Shown here piece after piece: positions 1-5,513 of a stretch of DNA of 9,266 nt (position 1 is its first letter; each line of letters begins with the position of its first letter). The notes below the pieces were generated by a model. That model saw nothing but the letters and a program-made list of their open reading frames with translations, made no database searches and was not told the origin of the DNA. Source of the stretch: Gammaproteobacteria bacterium (lineage in GTDB: Bacteria > Pseudomonadota > Gammaproteobacteria > J113); the NCBI GenBank assembly GCA_003694425.1, contig RFJX01000258.1:1-9266 (forward strand), given 5' to 3'. The position numbers were made by a program, and so were the translations under genes.

Positions 1-1
1 G

Positions 2-1987
2 CTGGAGCGGCTCAGGGTCCGGGCGCGGGAGCTGCCCGGACCCGGGGCGGGGTACTGGCTGGGCGTCTGCCTGACCGCCTGCGGCCGTCCCGACGAGGCC
101 CTCGACCATTTGGAGCGGGCCCACGCCGTGGTCTGCGCCGAGGGCGCATCCCCCCTCCGTCAGGCCATCGTCCTGGCGGCAATCGAGGCCATCCTGCACC
201 ACGGGCGGTCGCTGTTGCCGCTGGATGACTGGTTCGATCGGCTCGGGCCGGTCGCATCCCCCGACCCGGCGATCACCGGCCCGGGGGCCCTGCCGGGGCT
301 GCTGCTGGCGCTGACCTTCCGCCGCCCCGACCATTCCGACCTCGCCGGATGGCGGGAACTGGTGGAGGCGCTGCTCGAGCGGCCGGACCGGTCTGCCGTC
401 CATGCCCCGGCCGCCCACGCCCTGCTGGTGCATCACCTCTGGGCCGGCGAGACCCGCCAGGCCCTGCCGCTCATCGAGCGGCTCTCCGCGCTGGTGGAGA
501 GGGGGGGCGGGGCGCCCTCGCTGACCGCGGTGTTCCTCCATGTCGGACGCGCCGTCCACGAGTTCCTGGACGGCCGGCCGGCGGACTGCATCGCGAGCGC
601 CAGGACCGGATTGTCGATCGCCGACGCCGCCGGTATCCCGGCCTGGAACAGCCACCTGCGCGGCTTCGCCGCCGCCGCGGCCCTCTCCGCCGGGGACGAT
701 GTCCGGGCGGAGGGCTGGCTGCGCGAGATGGCCGAAGGCCTCGACCACGGCCGCCGCTTCGATACCGCGCTCTATCACATGTTGCAGGTCTGGCTCCTGC
801 TGGATCGCGAGGAGGGGGCCCGCGCCCTGGGCCATGCCGAACACGGGTTGCGCGAGGCGCAGGCCCTGGGGGCCACGGTGCCGCAGTTCGTGGCCTGCTA
901 TCAGATGGCGCTGGTCTGCCACGAGGAGGGGAATGGGGAAGCGGCTCGGGAACAGCTGCGGGCCGCCGGTGAGCTGGCCATCCGGCTGGACAATCCGATG
1001 CTGCGCTTCATGCACGCCATCGCCCGGGCGCGGCTGGCGCTCGATGGGGAGGGGGAACTCGAGCCGGCGCTGCGCGAGGCCCTGGCGATCGGCCGCGGCC
1101 GGGACTACCTCGGCTGCTGGTGCTGGCAGCCGCGGCTGGTGGCCAGGCTGTGTGGGGAGGCCCTCCGGCGCGGGATCGAGCCGGAGTATGTCCGCTCGCT
1201 GGTCTGGCGCCGGCTCCTCCCGGCCCCGGATGGGCTCGGGGAATCCTCCTCCTGGCCCTGGCCGGTCCGGATCCATACGCTGGGCCGGTTCGAACTGTCG
1301 ATCCGGGGCGGGCCGCCATCACTCGGCCGCAAACCGCCGCACATGCCGCTGACCCTGCTGCGGGTGCTGATCGCGCTGGGGGGAAGGGACGTGCCCCGGG
1401 AGCGCGTGATCGAGCTGCTCTGGCCCGACTCCGAACCCGAGGTCGCGGCCAAGACCCTGTCGGTGACCCTGGGGCGTCTGCGGCGCCTGCTGGAACTGGA
1501 GCAGGCGGTGGTGGCCAACGACGGCAACCTCGCCCTCAATCCCTCCTTCGTCTGGCTGGATGTCTGGGCCTTCGAGCGGGCCTGCCCGGCGAACGGGTCC
1601 GAACCGGAAGGCTCCTCCGGGATGCTGGCGGCCACCCTGGCGGAGTACCGCGGACCGTTCCTGCCCGACACCGAGGCCCCCTGGGCCATCGTCATGCGCG
1701 AGCGCCTGGCCCAGCGCTTCAGCCTCGGCCTGCGCCGCCACGGACAGACCCTCGAGGCGCAGGGGCTCTGGCGGGATGCGGCCGCCCTCTACCGGCGTGG
1801 CATCGACAGCGCCCCGCTCGACGAACACTTCCACGAACGGCTCATCCACTGCCTCCTGGAGCAGCGCCGGCACGGCGAGGCGCTGGAGGCGCTGATGCGC
1901 TGCGAGCGGCTGCTCACCGCCCACGGACTGCCCGTCACCCCGGAGCTGAACGAGCTGCGCAACCGCATCCATACCGCGAATCCGTAG
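2..1987 (+). CDS. BTAD-domain transcriptional regulator with TPR-like region (5' partial)
   Basis: The reading frame is open from the first bases of the window, so the gene starts upstream; 661 residues are visible. The first ~400 visible residues are Ala/Leu/Arg-rich helical repeats of the TPR or MalT-like type. From about 1265 comes a winged-helix segment of the OmpR/SARP kind (IHTLGRFELSI, then LLRVLIALGG, VIELLWPDSEPEVAAKTLSV, LGRLRRLLE). From about 1553 (WLDVWAFERA) to the stop is a bacterial transcriptional activator domain: YRGPFLPD, then paired helices with LYRRGIDSAPLDEHFHERL and ALEALMRCERLL. In this family the N-terminus is often an AAA/STAND ATPase, which would lie outside the window. 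The likely role is a cytoplasmic DNA-binding activator. Its target is unknown; the exported-protein genes just downstream are candidates by position only. The stop codon lies inside a 25-bp repeat found again at 7745. Confidence 0.9.
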   Translation: MERLRVRARELPGPGAGYWLGVCLTACGRPDEALDHLERAHAVVCAEGASPLRQAIVLAAIEAILHHGRSLLPLDDWFDRLGPVASPDPAITGPGALPGLLLALTFRRPDHSDLAGWRELVEALLERPDRSAVHAPAAHALLVHHLWAGETRQALPLIERLSALVERGGGAPSLTAVFLHVGRAVHEFLDGRPADCIASARTGLSIADAAGIPAWNSHLRGFAAAAALSAGDDVRAEGWLREMAEGLDHGRRFDTALYHMLQVWLLLDREEGARALGHAEHGLREAQALGATVPQFVACYQMALVCHEEGNGEAAREQLRAAGELAIRLDNPMLRFMHAIARARLALDGEGELEPALREALAIGRGRDYLGCWCWQPRLVARLCGEALRRGIEPEYVRSLVWRRLLPAPDGLGESSSWPWPVRIHTLGRFELSIRGGPPSLGRKPPHMPLTLLRVLIALGGRDVPRERVIELLWPDSEPEVAAKTLSVTLGRLRRLLELEQAVVANDGNLALNPSFVWLDVWAFERACPANGSEPEGSSGMLAATLAEYRGPFLPDTEAPWAIVMRERLAQRFSLGLRRHGQTLEAQGLWRDAAALYRRGIDSAPLDEHFHERLIHCLLEQRRHGEALEALMRCERLLTAHGLPVTPELNELRNRIHTANP

Positions 1988-2000
1988 CCTATCTGTTACC
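1976..2000 (+). repeat. 25-bp direct repeat, copy A
   Basis: This is an exact 25-base match to 7745-7769 in the same orientation; its core reads CGTAGCCTATCTGTTACC. Identity stops at both ends (C1975 versus G7744, T2001 versus A7770). Copy A covers the last three codons and the stop of the regulator gene and the first 13 bases after it. I found no inverted copy in the window. Confidence 0.95.
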
Positions 2001-2016
2001 TGCTACAGGTTAGGCT
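1986..2016 (+). repeat. Hairpin after the regulator gene, possible terminator
   Basis: AGCCTA (1986-1991) pairs with TAGGCT (2011-2016). Inside it, ACCTG (1998-2002) pairs with CAGGT (2006-2010) around a CTA loop, leaving a six-base bulge on the left; an alternative inner stem is CTGT/ACAG. It begins in the regulator stop codon. There is no T-run after it, so it is not a classical intrinsic terminator. It could stop or stabilise the mRNA end, or be a protein-binding dyad. Confidence 0.5.
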
Positions 2017-2120
2017 GAAGGCCGTTGCGTGGTGGGTCGGCTACTGATCGGTCCTTTCTGCTGCTGGCTCACGTGCCAGTAATGTTGATGGCCGGGCCGA
2101 CCGGGCCCCGCGGCGAGGTC

Positions 2121-2178
2121 GTTCCGGTTCGGCCGGAGGTCAGACATGATGAGGGCGGAATCCGGCCGGCGCCGGAAC
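2121..2178 (+). repeat. Long imperfect inverted repeat around a Shine-Dalgarno/ATG
   Basis: GTTCCGG (2121-2127) and CGGCCGG (2130-2136) pair with CCGGCCG (2162-2168) and CCGGAAC (2172-2178). This gives a 14-bp stem with a 2x3 internal loop and a 25-base apical loop. The sequence GGAGGT (2135-2140) straddles the stem-loop junction and an ATG (2146) sits in the loop, so as RNA the structure could limit translation of the doubtful ORF at 2146. It could instead be a structured RNA or a relic of a mobile element. Confidence 0.55.
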
Positions 2179-2595
2179 CGGGGCGGACCCTACGCCCCAG
2201 ACAAGGGGAGGGTGGTCGTGACGAAGCGGCGATTCAGCGGAGGAATGCCGTTGCCCGTGCCAACAGCGGGCAGATCGAACGGGACCGGGGAGAGCTGCAT
2301 CAAGACGGTACCCGCGTCACCAGCGATGGTGATCCCGGACACCTGGGGAACATCTGACCAAGCCATGGCACGCGATCCCGTCGTCAGAATCCGCCCTTTC
2401 CGCATTGCAGGCCTTCGCAATGCCCCAGGGCACCTTCTCTCACGCAGGCGCGATTCACCTTGTGGCCGGCTGTTCCGTGCGACTTGCGTCTGGAACCGGC
2501 GAGTCCTTCCTGACGACTTCATCGCACCAGACTTGTCCAGAGGCGCCCTGCCATTTTCTCCCCCGTCAGCTACAGTCAGGATGCGTTGCGCGTGA
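2146..2595 (+). CDS. Doubtful 149-aa Arg/Pro-rich ORF
   Basis: I do not recognise this protein. Points in favour: an ATG preceded by GGAGGT with a five-base spacer, and a stop (TGA 2593-2595) that overlaps an in-frame GTG of the next gene as GTGA, the same kind of overlap seen at 5510 and 8680. Points against: Arg-, Pro- and Ser-rich composition typical of shadow ORFs, several codons such as AGA, CGA, ACA and TCA, third positions that become less GC-rich in the second half, and no signal peptide, membrane segment or known motif. If real it would be the first gene of the downstream operon, possibly a short regulatory or leader peptide-like product. It is more likely not a gene. Confidence 0.27.
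   Translation: MMRAESGRRRNRGGPYAPDKGRVVVTKRRFSGGMPLPVPTAGRSNGTGESCIKTVPASPAMVIPDTWGTSDQAMARDPVVRIRPFRIAGLRNAPGHLLSRRRDSPCGRLFRATCVWNRRVLPDDFIAPDLSRGALPFSPPSATVRMRCA
2402..2423. promoter_or_regulatory. Dyad GCATTGC / GCAATGC
   Basis: GCATTGC (2402-2408) and GCAATGC (2417-2423) are perfect 7-bp inverted arms separated by eight bases that include AGGCCT. The size and spacing suit an operator for a dimeric regulator, or a small hairpin. It lies about 160 bp before the Cys-rich protein gene. The regulator that would bind it is unknown, and chance cannot be excluded. Confidence 0.4.
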
Positions 2596-4997
2596 TTCAG
2601 ACCGGGACCGGAATCATCGGATTTCGTCTCTCGAACCACCGGGGACGGACCCGGTCCGATCTTCGCAAGGTCGTCCTGGCGGTACTGTCGCTCATCATCT
2701 CCGTGGCGTACATGCCGGCATCCGCAGGCGCACCGTCCCCTGAAATGCTCTCCCTGCTCGGCGAACTGAAGAGCCATCTGGAACTCAGTCTCGGTGAGGA
2801 AATCTCGGAGCGGGACTGCCGCGCCGACATCATCAAGAAGGCCGCCCATGCCTACGACCAAGCCGCAAGAGCGGCGTTGTTTGATGAGGTGGTGGTAAAA
2901 CCGCTTGAGAAAGGCGCCATCTTCACCCTGAAGATGCTGTTCCCCGAAGGGAAGATTGCCGAGTTGCTGCTCAAGGGTGGACTCGACACCTACAGCGTCT
3001 ACAAATGCTATCTCGATGCCGAGGGCAGCCAGAACAGCTTCGCCCGGTGTTTCTACAACGCGGTCGTTGACCGCATCGCCGATGAAGGTGTGGACGACCT
3101 GCTGGGTGCCGGCAATGCGGCCGAGGATCTCCTGGGAGAACTCGGCAAGGGACTCAAACCGGTCACCGGCGCCATCGATGACAACAATCCCGTCAAGGGG
3201 AAGGTCAGCGAGTTCTACGGCAAGGCCTGGGACCACATCTCGGGCGTCGGCAAGGCCTATCACGGCAAGAGCGAACGCTGGAACGGCGAGGCCAAGCTGT
3301 GCCAGGACGCGCAGGTGACCGCGATCTGGAACAAGCGTCCCAGGCCGCGCGCCAGGGGCGGCCAGCTCACCGTCCATATCTCCTTCCGGGAGTGCGAGTG
3401 CACCACCCGGACCGAAGCCAGAAGAGGCGTCTTCATGGCCACCATCCCGGTGAAGTATGTTCGGGTCAAGGGTGGCAAACCCGGTTTCAGACTGGATCTC
3501 TCGAGGATGCGGGAGCGTGTCTCGGGGCAGTGTTGCGGCGGATCGATCGTCGAACCCGATCTGTGTGATTACCCGGCAATGGAGCGGGATGTCTGCAGGA
3601 ACAACTGCAGCGAGGACAAGCAGTGCACGGTCAGTTACCGCACACGCCGGGGCAAGACCTGCTACGTCTGCAAGCCCAAACCGCCCCCGCCGCCGCCGCC
3701 GGACAGGTGTGACGCGCCGGCAATGGAGGAGGGGGCCTGCAACGCCGCCTGCAGCGACGGGGAATGCAAGTTCAGTTACCAGACCACCGGCGGCAAGCGC
3801 TGTTTCCTGTGCTGGTCCAAACCGCAGCCGCCGGAGGAGTGCTGGGCCCCGCACACCCGCTTCAAGAGCCGTTGCGAAGCGAACTGCGAGCGGGGGCAGT
3901 GCCTGCCCACTTCCTACAGGCTGAAGGACGGCAACGCCTGCTACTTCTGCAAGAAGAACCCGCCCCCGCAGTGGGGCTGGAAGAACCCCTGTCCGCCCTG
4001 CCAGCCGATCAAGGACGCCCTGGACAGGCTCTTTGACCGCTGGAAACAGCTACAGGAGGAACGCAGGAAGACCTGGGACGAGCTCAGCAAGAACAGCGAA
4101 GCCCAGGATCGCGCCAGGAAGAAGGTCAGGCGGCTGGAATCCCGGCTCTCCGCCAGCGGTGGAACCGGTGGCAAGAGTTATGACCCGAAGACCGGCGTCA
4201 CCATCTCCTCCTTCGATCAGGGCGACGGCACGGTCCGGATCACCGTGCGCGATCGTGACGGCAGGGTCATCGAGGAGCGAACCCGTCCGGTGGAGAGCAA
4301 GGAGCAGATCAAACAGAAATTGGAGGCTGCCCGGGCCGAGCTGAAGGCCCTCGCGGAAGCGGAACGGGCCCTCAGGGACAGGATTGAACAGATCAACAGG
4401 GAGGTCGACGAGATCAACAAGAAGATTCCGCAGCTGCGCAAACAGCTGGACGACTGCATCGCCAAGCGCTGCCAGGGCGAGGCCTGCGACCTGCCCTTCA
4501 CCAGCTACGTGGACTGCAGCAAGACCTGTCCCGGCCGCGGTGGCAAGTGCGAGTTCGGCTATACCACCAGTGGCGGCGCCGAATGCTTCCAGTGCCGTGT
4601 TTCCGGTGGCGGATTGCTGGAGGGGGACGGCGGGATCAGCGTCGGCGGCGGGACCGGAGTGGAGATCATCGATGTCAAGCACATCAGCGGGAACAACCCC
4701 TATGACCGCAAGGACCCCGTGGCAGAGGACCCCGACAACGACAATGACGACGGCGGTGGCGGCAGCAGCGGCGGCGCCACCATCAGCGTCGTCAAGTATG
4801 CAAGCGACTACATCCCGGTCAGCCAGTTGACGGTGTACGGACCGGACGTCTGCCCGGCCGACCACTATCACAGCGCTACCGGGCTGGCAGCCACCTGCGG
4901 CGGCAGTATCGTCTTCGATCCCGACCCCGGCGGTTGCGGCTTCGGCGAGGTCTCCGGCACCCTCACCATCCCCCTCTCCTCCTGTCCCTGGCCCTAG
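2586..4997 (+). CDS. Secreted Cys-rich coiled-coil protein with four six-Cys repeats
   Basis: This 803-residue exported protein matches no family I recognise. No ATG lies near the N-terminus: candidates are TTG 2586 (AGGA 2578-2581, 4-base gap) and GTG 2592 (overlapping an upstream TGA as GTGA). Residues 29-42 are hydrophobic and PASAGA follows, so a Sec signal probably ends near residue 47, after a long basic n-region. Residues ~50-250 are helical with few Cys. Three Cys repeats follow (327-362, 375-409, 419-455) and a fourth lies at 634-670. The pattern is C-x(9,10)-C-x3-C-x(4-6)-C-x(11,12)-C-x2-C, with a Tyr two or three positions after the fourth Cys in three repeats and four positions after it in the third. 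Proline runs (363-372) link repeats 1 and 2. Between repeats 3 and 4 are two charged coiled-coil stretches (475-522, 570-623) around a beta-rich insert. An Asp/Gly-rich linker (~708-735) precedes a C-terminal segment with four Cys. It probably folds with disulfides in the periplasm or outside the cell. It is first in an operon with a small exported protein and a barrel protein. Confidence 0.88.
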   Translation: MRVIQTGTGIIGFRLSNHRGRTRSDLRKVVLAVLSLIISVAYMPASAGAPSPEMLSLLGELKSHLELSLGEEISERDCRADIIKKAAHAYDQAARAALFDEVVVKPLEKGAIFTLKMLFPEGKIAELLLKGGLDTYSVYKCYLDAEGSQNSFARCFYNAVVDRIADEGVDDLLGAGNAAEDLLGELGKGLKPVTGAIDDNNPVKGKVSEFYGKAWDHISGVGKAYHGKSERWNGEAKLCQDAQVTAIWNKRPRPRARGGQLTVHISFRECECTTRTEARRGVFMATIPVKYVRVKGGKPGFRLDLSRMRERVSGQCCGGSIVEPDLCDYPAMERDVCRNNCSEDKQCTVSYRTRRGKTCYVCKPKPPPPPPPDRCDAPAMEEGACNAACSDGECKFSYQTTGGKRCFLCWSKPQPPEECWAPHTRFKSRCEANCERGQCLPTSYRLKDGNACYFCKKNPPPQWGWKNPCPPCQPIKDALDRLFDRWKQLQEERRKTWDELSKNSEAQDRARKKVRRLESRLSASGGTGGKSYDPKTGVTISSFDQGDGTVRITVRDRDGRVIEERTRPVESKEQIKQKLEAARAELKALAEAERALRDRIEQINREVDEINKKIPQLRKQLDDCIAKRCQGEACDLPFTSYVDCSKTCPGRGGKCEFGYTTSGGAECFQCRVSGGGLLEGDGGISVGGGTGVEIIDVKHISGNNPYDRKDPVAEDPDNDNDDGGGGSSGGATISVVKYASDYIPVSQLTVYGPDVCPADHYHSATGLAATCGGSIVFDPDPGGCGFGEVSGTLTIPLSSCPWP

Positions 4998-5000
4998 GAG
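4996..5000 (+). promoter_or_regulatory. Shine-Dalgarno overlapping the previous stop codon
   Basis: AGGAG starts in the TAG stop (4995-4997) of the Cys-rich gene and sits six bases before ATG 5007. It fixes that start and suggests translational coupling of the two genes. Confidence 0.75.
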
Positions 5001-5006
5001 CGCGAC

Positions 5007-5513
5007 ATGAACCGCTGGCACCGAACGGCCCTGCACTTCGTCCTGGCGATCACCGCCATGGTCCTGGCGGGCAATCTCCAGGCCCGACAATTCCGCCAGC
5101 TCGCACCCATTGCGACGCCCCGGCAGGCGGCAACGCTTCCGGAAGGCGCGGTCCCCGTGGCCACGGTCCGCGCGGTCCCACGCAACCGGGTCGAAACCCT
5201 CCTGCGGGGGGTGCTGGCGAAGTGGAACACCGGCCAGATGGCGCAGACCCTGTCGCCGGAATTCTTCGACCGCACCCGGCTGCTCGATGCCGTGGACGGC
5301 CTGGCCCCCCGCGACGCAACCCTCCGCCTGCTCTCGCTGCAGGGAGTGCAGACGCTGCAGCAGTATGAACTGGACGGCAAGCAGGTGAGCATCGTCTCGG
5401 CCACTGCGCGCACCCAGCTCGAATTCAACAGCCCGGCCAGCGGCTTCGTGCGCCGGCAGGGGGTCAACGAGTTCATCCTGAAGATCACCTCACCGGCGGG
5501 CCCCACCCCATGA
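5007..5513 (+). CDS. Small exported protein, possible NTF2-like fold
   Basis: This is a 168-residue protein. A basic start (MNRWHR) and hydrophobic residues 8-22 form a Sec signal peptide, with likely cleavage after LQA at residue 26. The mature part has a Pro/Ala-rich stretch, then amphipathic helices (VETLLRGVLAKWNTGQMAQTL, about residues 62-82), then alternating strands (LRLLSLQGVQTLQQYEL, KQVSIVSATARTQLEF, VNEFILKIT). Helices followed by a curved sheet resemble the NTF2-like/SnoaL fold, but no catalytic residues are evident and the assignment is from pattern only. It has no Cys in the mature chain, unlike its upstream neighbour. It follows the Cys-rich gene by 9 bp and overlaps the barrel gene by ATGA, so it is probably a periplasmic partner of one or both. 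Confidence 0.85.
   Translation: MNRWHRTALHFVLAITAMVLAGNLQARQFRQLAPIATPRQAATLPEGAVPVATVRAVPRNRVETLLRGVLAKWNTGQMAQTLSPEFFDRTRLLDAVDGLAPRDATLRLLSLQGVQTLQQYELDGKQVSIVSATARTQLEFNSPASGFVRRQGVNEFILKITSPAGPTP

Larger units (their letters stand above)
1988..2585. other. 598-bp region without a convincing gene
   Basis: This region lies between the regulator and the Cys-rich protein gene. Several frames are open here, as usual in GC-rich DNA, and none gives a recognisable protein. It holds a hairpin at 1986-2016, a short dyad CTGGC/GCCAG at 2064-2079, a long imperfect inverted repeat at 2121-2178 and a 7-bp-arm dyad at 2402-2423. I saw no clear sigma-70 or sigma-54 promoter. The part after about 2390 is visibly less GC-rich than the flanking genes. 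It may be the operon's regulatory region, a long leader, or decayed DNA. Confidence 0.5.

Noticed and set aside
1120..2013. Second long + frame inside the regulator gene
   Set aside because: Gly/Ala/Pro/Arg-rich translation without features; the overlapping regulator frame has clear domain motifs.
1986..2016. Integron attC-like site (GTTAGGC at 2009-2015 with GCCTA upstream)
   Set aside because: Only the seven-base core matches; the element is about 30 bp, shorter than attC sites, and the second repeat copy lacks GTTAGGC. No integron integrase is present.
2025..2357. 110-codon ORF starting at TTG
   Set aside because: Weak start, no Shine-Dalgarno, no recognisable motif, and it overlaps the slightly better 2146 ORF.
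2366..2380. Sigma-54 promoter beginning TGGCAC in the control region
   Set aside because: TGGCAC is present but the -12 TTGC element is missing at the right spacing.
2190..3854. Long reverse-strand ORF of 554 codons
   Set aside because: It is antisense to the well-supported Cys-rich protein gene and to the upstream gap, has no signal peptide or motif, and reflects the lack of stops in GC-rich DNA. The same applies to reverse ORFs at 4050-5090, 5840-7072 and 7160-8473.
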